Source of the DNA: Spirochaetales bacterium
GTDB taxonomy: Bacteria > Spirochaetota > Spirochaetia > Sphaerochaetales > Sphaerochaetaceae
DNA: 56,101 nt
NCBI GenBank assembly: GCA_017614375.1
Contig: JAGABZ010000008.1
Coordinates: 1 to 56,101, forward strand
Reading direction: 5' to 3'
Of the stretch, positions 1-7,027 are shown in pieces. The first letter of the stretch is position 1. Each line of letters begins with the position of its first letter. The position numbers and the translations under genes are program-made. A model generated the notes under the pieces. The model worked only from the letters and a program-made list of their open reading frames with translations. It did no database searches and was not told the DNA's origin.

Positions 1-21
1 AAGAGCATCTGAGTGGAAGCC

Positions 22-135
22 GGCCCGGTGGCCATAGCTGAGTGATCATACCCGTTCCCATCCCGAACACGGAAGTCAAGCGCTCACACGCCGATGGTAC
101 TGCAGAGATGCGGGAGAGTAGGACGCCGCCGGGCC
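22..135 (+). rRNA. rrf: 5S ribosomal RNA
   Basis: The conserved 5S core (CCATAGC near the 5' end, then CCGTTCCCATCCCGAACACG, then GGGAGAGTAGG) is present. The ends 22-31 and 126-135 pair as a 10-bp helix I with one G-U pair. A six-T run follows at once, so helix I can also serve as the terminator. The length, about 114 nt, is normal for 5S. It presumably closes an rRNA operon that lies to the left, though the 20 bases in front of it are odd (see findings). Confidence 0.95.
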
Positions 136-159
136 TTTTTTATGCCCTGAGGGCAGCAA

Positions 160-224
160 GGCCCCGGTGGCATCCCGTGCATTTGTCAAACGCAGACAGG
201 ATGCAGGGCCGCCGGGCCTTTTTT
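160..224 (+). terminator. Second terminator copying the 5S terminal helix
   Basis: The arms 160-171 and 208-218 can pair much as 5S helix I does. Inside them GCATCC (170-175) pairs with GGATGC (199-204), and a T-run closes the element at 219-224. The 3' arm with its T-run, GCCGCCGGGCCTTTTTT (208-224), repeats 125-141 of the real 5S gene exactly. It looks like an internally deleted duplicate of the 5S 3' region that still works as a terminator. Confidence 0.6.
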
Positions 225-233
225 GTGCACTCC

Positions 234-274
234 GGGGACGCACTGAACTTGGAAAAAAAGTTCAGTACGTCCCC
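234..274. repeat. REP-like near-perfect palindrome
   Basis: GGGGACG (234-240) and ACTGAACTT (242-250) are mirrored by AAGTTCAGT (258-266) and CGTCCCC (268-274). This gives a 17-bp arm with one mismatch around a 7-nt A-rich loop. The form resembles the extragenic palindromes spread by REP-associated tyrosine transposases. No second copy was noticed in the window, and no transposase is present. It could instead be a further terminator hairpin, although the T-run is short. Confidence 0.55.
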
Positions 275-306
275 TTCGTTTTAGATTTGGTGAGGTGGGG
301 ATGAAT

Positions 307-396
307 GGGTTTTCAGAACAGGAGGGCTGAAAAGCCGGGTTTATTCTGAAATTTCCGAATAAGCAGCCGGAAATGGAGAGTTTATTCTGAAAACCC
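307..396. promoter_or_regulatory. Three TTCTGAAA-type boxes upstream of metN
   Basis: TTCTGAAA occurs at 345-352 and 385-392, inside a 13-base direct repeat (339-351 and 380-392). It also occurs inverted at 311-318. The outer pair forms a perfect 12-bp inverted repeat (307-318 with 385-396). A hairpin with a GAAA loop (325-336) and a 7-bp hairpin (351-357 with 368-374) lie inside. Because the likely metN promoter is downstream (434-463), these are more probably DNA operator sites than part of the mRNA leader. If transcription starts further up, they could form a switchable RNA. Confidence 0.45.
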
Positions 397-433
397 CGGG
401 GCAGCAGGCGGAGAGAGCCGGCGCAGGGCCGGG

Positions 434-463
434 TTGAAAGGATTAGCGTTTATGTTGGATAAT
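434..463 (+). promoter_or_regulatory. Probable promoter of metNI
   Basis: A -35 element TTGAAA (434-439) and a -10 element GATAAT (458-463) are separated by 18 bp. The start point would fall near 470, leaving a short leader that holds only the ribosome binding site of metN. Confidence 0.5.
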
Positions 464-492
464 GGGCGGTAATCCAGTAAAGCAGGTGTGAA

Positions 493-1500
493 GTGCGCAT
501 AAGTCTAAAGAACCTTACAAAGAACTACGGAGAGTTGCATGCCGTCTGCGATGTTTCGCTCGAGATTCCGGACAACCGGATTTTCGGCATCATCGGAAAA
601 TCCGGGGCAGGCAAGTCGACTCTGGTCAGGATGATGAGCCTGCTTGAGGTGCCTGACAGCGGAAGCGTGTGGTTCGACGGCAACAGGGTAGATGACCTTG
701 ACCGCGGGAGCCTGATTATGCAACGCCGGCAGATCGGTATGATTTTCCAGAACTTCAACCTCTTTTCCTCACGTACCGCCGGCAGAAATGTGGCCTATCC
801 GCTGGAAATCGGCGGTTGTCCCAAAGAGGAAATCCGGGAGCGTGTGGTCGAGCTCATGGAAATTGTCGGGCTGGGCGACCGGATGGACGCGCCGATAAGC
901 ACCCTCAGCGGAGGCCAGAAGCAGCGGGTGGCCATAGCCCGTGCACTTGCCGTGAAACCTACGATTCTGTTCTGCGATGAGGCAACCAGCGCGCTGGATC
1001 CCCAGACGACCCATGCGATTCTGGATCTGATTAAGGATATTCAGAAAAAGATGAACCTGACCGTGGTGATGATTACCCACCAGATGGAAGTCGTCAGGGA
1101 CTGCTGTGATTACGTGGCGGTACTCGATGAGGGCCATGTGGTGGAGCAGGGCGCGGTTGCGGATATCTTCGCGCACCCGCAGAGCACGGTGACCAGGGAT
1201 TTCCTCGCCCACCTGATGACGGTGGATACTGCCAGGGGTGATTTGATCCGCTGGTCGGAGGACGGCGGCAGGTACACCCTGAGATTCCGCGGGGATATGA
1301 CCGACTCGCCGGTGTTAAGCAGGGTCTGCAGGCTGTTTCCTGTTGAGTTCAACATCCGCGCCGGCGGAGTCCAGATTGTCAACGGCGAGGAGATGGGGGC
1401 GCTTGTGTGCGACATTTCAGGTGCCGATGAGGACAGGGCAAAGGCTCTGGAGTACCTGAGAGAACAGGGAATTGTTATCGAGGAGGACCGCCGTGCCTAA
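493..1500 (+). CDS. metN: Methionine ABC transporter ATP-binding protein
   Basis: This is the cytoplasmic ATPase that powers uptake of methionine by the MetNIQ importer. The 335-residue protein has Walker A GKSGAGKST at 35-43, the ABC signature LSGGQ at 138-142 and Walker B ending in CDE at 161-163. The last hundred residues match the NIL/ACT-like domain of MetN, which in the family binds methionine and shuts the transporter down when the pool is full. Translation begins at a GTG preceded by AGGTG. The gene overlaps metI by eight bases and so is translated with it. The NIL domain and the neighbours favour MetN over other amino-acid ATPases. Confidence 0.92.
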   Translation: MRISLKNLTKNYGELHAVCDVSLEIPDNRIFGIIGKSGAGKSTLVRMMSLLEVPDSGSVWFDGNRVDDLDRGSLIMQRRQIGMIFQNFNLFSSRTAGRNVAYPLEIGGCPKEEIRERVVELMEIVGLGDRMDAPISTLSGGQKQRVAIARALAVKPTILFCDEATSALDPQTTHAILDLIKDIQKKMNLTVVMITHQMEVVRDCCDYVAVLDEGHVVEQGAVADIFAHPQSTVTRDFLAHLMTVDTARGDLIRWSEDGGRYTLRFRGDMTDSPVLSRVCRLFPVEFNIRAGGVQIVNGEEMGALVCDISGADEDRAKALEYLREQGIVIEEDRRA

Positions 1501-2164
1501 TTTTCAGAGCCTTTTCCCTCTGGTGATGAGACATACAGGACAGACGTTGTCGATGGTTTTCTTCTCCACGGTGTTTTCATTGATTCTGGGGCTTCCGATC
1601 GGAGTTTTGCTCTGCATCAGTTCCCCTGCCTCCGAGGGCGGAATCAAGCCGATGAAGGCCCTGAACAGCATTCTGGGCAGGATTGTGAATATCCTCCGGT
1701 CGTTCCCGTTTTTGATTCTGATGATTGTCCTGTTCCCCCTGTCCAGGCTGATTCTGGGACGGAGCATAGGCACCGCTGCGGCCATTGTCCCCCTGTCGAT
1801 TGCCGCGGCTCCGTTTGTGGCGAGAATCATTGAGTCCGCCCTGAAGGAAGTGGATCCGGGTGTGATTCAGGCGGCGAAGGCGATGGGTTCGACAAACACC
1901 CAGATTGTCACCAAAGTCCTGCTTCCCGAGGCGATGCCTGCGTTGGTTTCGGGGGTGACCCTGACGATAATCAACCTGATCGGGTACTCGGCCATGGCCG
2001 GAGTAATCGGCGGCGGCGGACTGGGGGATCTGGCCATCAGGTACGGCTTCCAGGGGTGGAGAACCGATGTTCTGGTTGCCGCCGTGATTGTAATCCTTGT
2101 GCTCGTGGAGATAGTCCAGCTTATCGGAAACCTGATTGTTTCGGCGCTGATCCGCAGGCGCTGA
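1493..2164 (+). CDS. metI: Methionine ABC transporter permease
   Basis: MetI is the membrane channel subunit, working as a dimer with MetN. The 223-residue protein has about five hydrophobic segments and the cytoplasmic coupling (EAA) loop, seen here as AAKAMGSTNTQIVTKVLLPE, which docks onto the ATPase. The start chosen is the GTG at 1493, seven bases after an AGGAGG site and inside the last codons of metN. A TTG 21 bases upstream would lengthen the protein but lacks such a site. Length and motif order are normal for the family. The gap to metQ (350 bp) is unusually long and holds separate control signals. Confidence 0.92.
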   Translation: MPNFQSLFPLVMRHTGQTLSMVFFSTVFSLILGLPIGVLLCISSPASEGGIKPMKALNSILGRIVNILRSFPFLILMIVLFPLSRLILGRSIGTAAAIVPLSIAAAPFVARIIESALKEVDPGVIQAAKAMGSTNTQIVTKVLLPEAMPALVSGVTLTIINLIGYSAMAGVIGGGGLGDLAIRYGFQGWRTDVLVAAVIVILVLVEIVQLIGNLIVSALIRRR

Positions 2165-2202
2165 AGCGGCCGGGGCACGGTTTCATGCGTTTTTCATGCA
2201 TT

Positions 2203-2231
2203 TTGTGTATCCGATAACTCTGTCCTATAAA
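2203..2231 (+). promoter_or_regulatory. Possible promoter for the metQ leader transcript
   Basis: TTGTGT (2203-2208), a 17-bp spacer and TATAAA (2226-2231) make a moderate sigma-70 promoter. It would give a leader RNA of about 275 nt that includes the methionine-rich ORF. If so, metQ could be made independently of metNI, in line with the higher demand for binding protein in ABC importers. Confidence 0.4.
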
Positions 2232-2341
2232 TAGGGTTACAAAGGTCGGGCCATAATGACGCGGCAAAAAGTGCATACAGGTCTTGCAAAAAACAACAAA
2301 AGGCGTTAAGGTTGCAACATCAAAACAAAGGAGAGACAGCC

Positions 2342-2404
2342 ATGAACGTAGTTTCCAGACAGATGTGTTGCATGATGTCTCTCATGATGCCCGCCAGGGC
2401 ATAG
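2342..2404 (+). CDS. Methionine-rich leader peptide upstream of metQ
   Basis: This 20-codon ORF encodes MNVVSRQMCCMMSLMMPARA, with six methionines, four of them in two adjacent pairs, and two adjacent cysteines. It is preceded by a strong site, AAAGGAGAGAC, at a good distance from the ATG. Its last codons and stop fall inside a terminator-like hairpin (2387-2402), and its ribosome binding site can pair with its own methionine codons (2331-2338 with 2376-2383). Such a peptide just before a methionine-transport gene is what a translation-sensing attenuator would look like. No function has been shown, and I know of no named family. A chance ORF, or a metal-binding Met/Cys peptide, are the alternatives. 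Confidence 0.6.
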   Translation: MNVVSRQMCCMMSLMMPARA

Positions 2405-2417
2405 TACTTTTTATTTT
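2387..2417 (+). terminator. Terminator-like hairpin overlapping the leader ORF stop
   Basis: ATGCCC (2387-2392) pairs with GGGCAT (2397-2402) around a GCCA loop. The T-rich tract TTTTTATTTT begins five bases later (2408-2417). The stem is short, so termination may be partial. A ribosome stalled on the ATG pairs at 2384-2389 would cover the 5' arm and keep the hairpin from forming. Confidence 0.5.
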
Positions 2418-2513
2418 CCGTTCCATTTCAGTAATTGTTTGAAGGCCCCGAGGGCCGAAGTCCGTTTCCGGATATCCGGATCCACCCATTAGAAAGATAC
2501 TCAGGAGAAAACC
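2405..2513 (+). other. Remainder of metQ leader
   Basis: This stretch holds a small hairpin, GGCCC-CGA-GGGCC (2444-2456), and a perfect 14-base palindrome, TCCGGATATCCGGA (2467-2480). The palindrome could be a protein-binding site or an RNA hairpin. The metQ ribosome binding site, AGGAGA, ends the region. No further gene was seen. Confidence 0.4.
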
Positions 2514-3314
2514 ATGAAAAAGATTATCGTTGCAATTCTCGTAGCACTCATCGCAGTCACCGCCGCATTTGCCCAGCCCAAGGGCGAACAGCAGACCGTC
2601 CTCAAGGTCGGTGCCACCCATGACCCTCACGCTCTGATTCTGGAGCTGGTCGTAGATGATCTGGCCGCCCAGGGAATCAAACTCGAGATTATCGAGTTCA
2701 CCGACTATGTGCTTCCCAACACCGCGCTGGAAGAGGGACAGCTTGACGCGAACTATTTCCAGCACATCCCGTATCTGGAGAGCTTCAACAACGACCACGG
2801 CTACCATCTGGCCAACGCCGGCGGAATCCATATCGAGCCTCTGGCCGTTTATTCAAAGAAGATTACCGATCTCAAGGAACTGAAGGAAGGCGCCCTGATC
2901 GCCATCCCCAACGATGCGACCAATGAAGGACGGGCACTGCTTCTGCTCCAGTCCTCCGGGCTTATCACTCTGGCCGATTCGTCCAAGCTGGATTCCAAGC
3001 TTGAAGACATCACCTCCAACCCGCTGAACCTCAAGTTCTCCGAACTCGAGGCTGCCACAATCCCTCGTGTCCTGCAGGATGTCGATGCCGCCGTCATCAA
3101 CGGAAACTATGCTCTCTCCGCCGGACTGTCCGCCGCCAAAGACGGCCTGTTCATCGAGGGTGCCGATAGCCCGTACGTCAATGTCATAGCAGTCAAGCAG
3201 GGTAACGAGAACAATCCGGCTATCGTTGCCCTGGTCAACGCCATCAAGAGTCAGGAGGTCAAGGACTGGGTCGCCGCCAAGTATCCCAACGGAGAAGCCG
3301 TGCTGGTATTCTGA
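2514..3314 (+). CDS. metQ: Methionine-binding protein of MetNIQ transporter
   Basis: A periplasmic NlpA-family binding protein that captures methionine and delivers it to MetI. The 266 residues begin with a classic signal peptide (MKK, a hydrophobic core, then AFA-Q as the cleavage site near residue 20). The mature part carries family landmarks such as ANYFQHIPYLE and IAIPNDATNEGRALLLL. Unlike most MetQ proteins there is no lipobox cysteine, and the whole protein appears free of cysteine, so it should be released into the periplasm rather than lipid-anchored. It is set apart from metNI by its own leader. The family also binds other small amino acids, so methionine is the likely but not proven ligand. 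Confidence 0.9.
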   Translation: MKKIIVAILVALIAVTAAFAQPKGEQQTVLKVGATHDPHALILELVVDDLAAQGIKLEIIEFTDYVLPNTALEEGQLDANYFQHIPYLESFNNDHGYHLANAGGIHIEPLAVYSKKITDLKELKEGALIAIPNDATNEGRALLLLQSSGLITLADSSKLDSKLEDITSNPLNLKFSELEAATIPRVLQDVDAAVINGNYALSAGLSAAKDGLFIEGADSPYVNVIAVKQGNENNPAIVALVNAIKSQEVKDWVAAKYPNGEAVLVF

Positions 3315-3359
3315 TTGTCCTGTGGGCTTCCCCACTGTACATAAGACTCCTTTTGCCTT

Positions 3360-3391
3360 CGGAGCGGTCAAAAGCCGCTCCGATTCTTTTG
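3360..3391 (+). terminator. Terminator after metQ
   Basis: CGGAGCGG (3360-3367) pairs with CCGCTCCG (3375-3382), an 8-bp GC-rich stem with a 7-nt loop. It is followed by the T-rich ATTCTTTTG. It ends the metQ transcript. Confidence 0.8.
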
Positions 3392-3420
3392 TCCTGGGGT
3401 GTTTCTGACACGAGTTGAAT

Positions 3421-3449
3421 TTGACACTATTTTGAATTGTGAAAATAAA
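3421..3449 (+). promoter_or_regulatory. Promoter of the TetR-type regulator
   Basis: TTGACA (3421-3426) matches the -35 consensus exactly. A 17-bp spacer leads to AATAAA (3444-3449), a weak -10. The surrounding A/T-rich sequence may hold an operator for the regulator itself, but no clean palindrome was seen. Confidence 0.5.
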
Positions 3450-3489
3450 AGTTCTGTGATACGCTTGTCTTGCTCTGTGAGGGTAATTC

Positions 3490-4083
3490 ATGCCGAAGAT
3501 TGTCGACCATGACAAAAGAAAAGACGAAATCCTGGAAATAGCCCTTGAGGTCTTTGCCACCGACGGCTACGACGATTCAAACCTCAGCGCAATCGCCAAG
3601 CGCTGCGGGCTGTCCCGCGCCACACTCTATCAGTACTTCCGCAACAAGGAGGACATCTACTACTTTGCCCTGAAGCAGTCCACCGAAGGAATGTTCCAGA
3701 AATACCTGAGGATAGAGTGGTCGGGAAAAGGGCCGATAGAGGACATCCTGGAAATCTGCGACGACATCATGGCCACCGCCGAGCGCAACCGAAGCAAGAT
3801 CAAGAATCTGGTCATATCAATCGGAAAGAGCGACCAGGAACTGGAGGAGGCGGTGTACCGCCGCACAGCCAAACTCCAGCACCTGTTCCGCAGACTGCTC
3901 AGAAACGGAATCCGCGAAGGCCGGGTGTCATCCGACTGTGATGTCGACGCGGTGGTCCGGCAGATTGTCGTCCTGATTGAGTCCTTCTGTTTCCAGCTGA
4001 CATTTTTCGGAGGAAACTCCGCCGGAGTCATCCGGGATGTGCTTCACAGCCTGATGCGTTCCCTGGAAGTCCGGCAGGGTTGA
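3490..4083 (+). CDS. TetR/AcrR family transcriptional regulator
   Basis: The first 60 residues form the TetR helix-turn-helix domain. EIALEVFATDGYDDSNLSAI leads into the recognition helix region CGLSRATLYQYFRNKEDIYY, which has the usual spacing. The remaining 137 residues are an all-helical ligand-binding and dimer domain with no specific signature. The start ATG follows a GAGGG site. It has its own promoter and is convergent with clpP, ending 14 bases from it. Its target is not evident. Self-regulation, or control of the adjacent metQ or leftward genes, are all possible. The ligand cannot be guessed from sequence. Confidence 0.88.
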   Translation: MPKIVDHDKRKDEILEIALEVFATDGYDDSNLSAIAKRCGLSRATLYQYFRNKEDIYYFALKQSTEGMFQKYLRIEWSGKGPIEDILEICDDIMATAERNRSKIKNLVISIGKSDQELEEAVYRRTAKLQHLFRRLLRNGIREGRVSSDCDVDAVVRQIVVLIESFCFQLTFFGGNSAGVIRDVLHSLMRSLEVRQG

Positions 4084-4097
4084 GAATCCTCCGGGCC

Positions 4098-4643
4098 TCA
4101 ACGGTTCTCTCTGGTTACGATGGAGTCGATGATTCCGTAGCCCATCGCCTCCCGCGGGTCCATCCAGAAGTTCCTGTCACAGTCCCCGGAAACCTGGGCA
4201 AAGGACTTGCCGGTACAGGTGCAGATGAAGTCGTAGATTTCCTTCTTTGTTCTGGTCAGCTCCCGGGCGGTGATTTCGAAGTCGGTGGCCTGCATGAAGG
4301 GCGCACCGCCGATGGGCTGGTGCAGCATTATCCGGCAGTGGGGCAGGGCCTTGCGCTTTCCCTTAGTTCCGGCCATGAGGATCACGGCCCCCATCGAGGC
4401 GGCCAGCCCCGTGCAGATGACTTCGACATCGCATCTGAGCACCCTCATCGTGTCGATCAGCATGAAGCCTGCCTGGACCGAGCCGCCGGGTGAGTTGATC
4501 ATCAGGGTGATGTCATCCCCGGCGTTTTCCGATTCCATCTTAAGCAGGGCCAGACATGCGCGCGTGCTCAGTTCATCGGTGATCTCGCCGTTGAGGATCA
4601 GAACTCTTGAATTCTGGTCAAGTCTGAGATCGGTATTGTCCAA
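4098..4643 (-). CDS. ClpP-family serine peptidase
   Basis: A 181-residue member of the ClpP fold, the barrel-forming peptidase that degrades proteins fed by an AAA+ or related ATPase. The catalytic triad is present: Ser83 in GLAASMGA, His108 in LHQPIG and probably Asp154 in SGDCDRNF. SPGGSVQAG is the oxyanion-hole glycine motif. It starts at a TTG seven bases after a perfect AAAGGAGG site. It is the third gene of a leftward operon behind a sigma factor and a VirD4-like ATPase, 37 bases after the latter. There is no clpX beside it, so it may be an accessory ClpP rather than the main housekeeping one. Five cysteines are unusual for a ClpP. Confidence 0.9.
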   Translation of the reverse strand: MDNTDLRLDQNSRVLILNGEITDELSTRACLALLKMESENAGDDITLMINSPGGSVQAGFMLIDTMRVLRCDVEVICTGLAASMGAVILMAGTKGKRKALPHCRIMLHQPIGGAPFMQATDFEITARELTRTKKEIYDFICTCTGKSFAQVSGDCDRNFWMDPREAMGYGIIDSIVTRENR

Positions 4644-4680
4644 AGAATATGCCTCCTTTGCCTTAACAGGGCAGGTCGTG

Positions 4681-6129
4681 TCAGTCCCGGCCGCGGTTTC
4701 CGGCGGTGTGTAAAGTTTCCATCAGATCCAGAAGGGCGGACATTGTGATACTCTCGGTTCCGGGCATCTGTCTCCGGGTGACATTCAGCGGGGCCTTGAC
4801 CGTGACACCCCAGGCCTCCCAGTCGGGCAGGTGGCCGATGTAGGGCATGCCCCAGTCGTCAAGAACGACGGTCTCGCCGACTGCCAGGGTGCTGAGGTCG
4901 TTGATGGACAGGACGGGCTTTTCGGATCCCGATGCGGAGTCTTCCCTGAGGCCGCTGAGAGCTGAGATCTCGTTCATCAGTCTCAGGTCGCGGCCGCCCA
5001 TGTAGACCAGGGTGCGGCAGTTGGCCATTATGGTCCGGGCGCCGTTCTCGTCGTAGCGGGAGACCAGCTGGGACATGCTCTGGATGGCTAAAATGAAGCG
5101 GATGCCTCTGGAGCGTGCGGCGGTGAGCTTGCCGGGCCAGTCGCTTCCGACAAACGAGCCGAACTCGTCCAGCAGGAAGTCGACCTTTACCGGAAGGCGG
5201 TTGTCCTCTCTGGAGTCGGCATAACGGATCAGCTCACTGTAGCACTGTTCGATGAACAGGCTGGCGATTCCGTAAAGGGCGGTGGATTCGTCGGGGCAGA
5301 TCAGGTAGACGGCCGTGGGCCTTCTGCCGAGGTCGCACAATTCGATGTTGGATTCAGAGAGCAGGTCCCGGATGTCCGACTGGTCGACGAAGCAGGAGAG
5401 GGCAGTGTTGCATTCGCTGACAATGCAGCCGTAGGTGACTTCCGAATCCAGGGACAGGATGGAGGAGAGTCTTTTGCCCGCGTCCGATTTGCCGTTAAGA
5501 AATGCTTTCAGGGGTTCTCTGTACGCACGGCTGTCGTTGAAGAGGTTCTGGATGTTGTCAAAGGTCAGCCCCAGGCCGTTTTCCAGCAACAGGAGGGCAA
5601 ACCCGATGATTGCGTCCTGGGCCGCCTGTCTCCAGTAGGCGTCATTTTCCGCCTGGATTCTGGAGGTCACCACCTCGGCGATATCCTTAAGCAGGATCGC
5701 CGCGCGGTTTCTGTCGCCGGATTTCCAGTACTTCCCGACAATTGCAAAGGGGCTGAACCTGTCGCCATGAAGGGGATTGCGGAGGTTGATGACTCTGATG
5801 GCGTGCCCGCAGCGCCTGACTTCCGCGGCAGTGTTGCGGTAAATCTCTCCCTTCATGTCGGCAATGACCATGGAGCGGCCGGCGCGTGCGGAAAGGATGA
5901 CCGCCGGGTAAAGTTCGCGGCGGGTTTTTCCTTTGCCGGAAACGCCGCAGACCATGCAGTGGTTTTCGGGGTTGCTCAGGGCGGCCCTGCCGTCGGCGAC
6001 ATCCAGCGGGATGCCGGATTCGCCGGGATTGGGTTCGCTTAAGGCAACCGAGCCGTGGTTTCTCCAGAAGCGGGCGGTCTGCTCGAGCCCGTTTGCCGAA
6101 GCCGGTACGGGTTTAAAGGAATATCCCAT
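4681..6129 (-). CDS. VirD4/TraG-like DNA-translocase ATPase without membrane anchor
   Basis: This 482-residue protein resembles type IV secretion coupling proteins (TraG/VirD4), hexameric ATPases that pump DNA or proteins. It has a Walker A, GVSGKGKT, near residue 60. Residues such as IADMKGEIYRNTA and INLRNP follow, then Walker B, VDFLLDEFGSF, and the sensor-like LAIQSMSQL segment, as in the family. The two N-terminal transmembrane helices of VirD4 are missing. The ATG at 6129 has an AAGGAG site and lies 22 bases after the sigma-factor stop. A longer in-frame reading would overlap the sigma gene. No relaxase or other conjugation gene is nearby, so it is either a domesticated remnant or a motor with another job. 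Its partner may be the ClpP next to it. Confidence 0.82.
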   Translation of the reverse strand: MGYSFKPVPASANGLEQTARFWRNHGSVALSEPNPGESGIPLDVADGRAALSNPENHCMVCGVSGKGKTRRELYPAVILSARAGRSMVIADMKGEIYRNTAAEVRRCGHAIRVINLRNPLHGDRFSPFAIVGKYWKSGDRNRAAILLKDIAEVVTSRIQAENDAYWRQAAQDAIIGFALLLLENGLGLTFDNIQNLFNDSRAYREPLKAFLNGKSDAGKRLSSILSLDSEVTYGCIVSECNTALSCFVDQSDIRDLLSESNIELCDLGRRPTAVYLICPDESTALYGIASLFIEQCYSELIRYADSREDNRLPVKVDFLLDEFGSFVGSDWPGKLTAARSRGIRFILAIQSMSQLVSRYDENGARTIMANCRTLVYMGGRDLRLMNEISALSGLREDSASGSEKPVLSINDLSTLAVGETVVLDDWGMPYIGHLPDWEAWGVTVKAPLNVTRRQMPGTESITMSALLDLMETLHTAGNRGRD

Positions 6130-6151
6130 CTCAGTCTCCTTGACTGTGTCT

Positions 6152-6976
6152 TCAGGCGGTCTGTCTGCCGAGGCAACGGCAAATGTCGATGGTTCTGGTT
6201 TCGATCTGTCTGGCCCGTTCGCGGGTGATGCCGTACTTTTCGGCAATCTTCTGGAGGGTCAGCTGCTCCCTGCCGAACACACCGTAGCGGTGCATGAGAA
6301 TCTCCCTGTTGCGTTCCGGGAGTTTCCGAAGCAGCTGCTTGAGCTCTTCACGGCAAAGATCCCCGATGAAGTCCGCCTCTTGGGAGCACAGTATTTCTCC
6401 CAGGGTGTCCCCCTCGTCTCCGGAGGGGGTCCTGGCCGGGGTGTCCAGGCTGAGGGTGCCCATAGTGTATGGGATGAGCAGCCTGACGGTGTCCTCATCC
6501 AGACCTGAGGCCCCGGAAAGGACGGCCGGGTCGGAGGAGAGTGTTTCCTGCATGGCAGCCCTGAGACGCTTCAGTTCGTCCGCCCTGTGCTCGGGAATCC
6601 TTACCGGCAGGCCGGACTGCTCGGAAAACCTGCCCAGGGCCTGCAGAATCCAGTATCTGGCATAGGTTATGAAGCGGGTGCCCCGGGACGGGTCGAACTT
6701 CTCAGCTGCCCTGATCAGCCCGAGGTTTCCCTCCGAGACCAGCTCATCGAACTCCAGCGAGGGATGGGCCAGCATGAATTCGCTGACCACCGTTTTCAGA
6801 TAACGCTGGTTGTGGACAACCAGGGCATTTCTGGCTCCGGTATCTCCGGCCAGGGACCTTTTGCCGAGTTCGGCCTCCTGATCAGGGGTCAGCAGGTCCT
6901 GCGCGCAGCAGGAAGGGTTCAGCCTGTTTTCGCGGGTTCTGTCGGTCGTGGTGTGCCTCTTCTTAGGGCGGTTCAT
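6152..6976 (-). CDS. Sigma-70 family RNA polymerase sigma factor
   Basis: The 274-residue protein has region 2 (DELVSEGNLGLIRAAEKFD, then RGTRFITYARYWI, the core-binding and -10 helices). Region 3 contains SGLPVRIPEH. Region 4 has a helix-turn-helix ending TRERARQIETRTI, which reads the -35. Region 1.1 is absent, so it is an alternative (group 2/3) factor related to RpoD/RpoS rather than the primary one. The start chosen, at 6976, lies downstream of a consensus-like promoter; an upstream TTG would fall inside that promoter. It heads an operon with the VirD4-like ATPase and ClpP, divergent from clpB, which hints at a stress or cell-state regulon. Confidence 0.88.
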   Translation of the reverse strand: MNRPKKRHTTTDRTRENRLNPSCCAQDLLTPDQEAELGKRSLAGDTGARNALVVHNQRYLKTVVSEFMLAHPSLEFDELVSEGNLGLIRAAEKFDPSRGTRFITYARYWILQALGRFSEQSGLPVRIPEHRADELKRLRAAMQETLSSDPAVLSGASGLDEDTVRLLIPYTMGTLSLDTPARTPSGDEGDTLGEILCSQEADFIGDLCREELKQLLRKLPERNREILMHRYGVFGREQLTLQKIAEKYGITRERARQIETRTIDICRCLGRQTA

Positions 6977-7027
6977 CTCTTTCTCTGAATGTTTTTGATT
7001 TCCGGACGGTCGGGCAAAGCGATACCA

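Noticed and set aside
397-492. SAM riboswitch before metN
   Set aside because: The conserved SAM-I core (GAGGGA, GGCAACC and the pseudoknot) is not present, and the likely promoter leaves only about 20 bases of leader.
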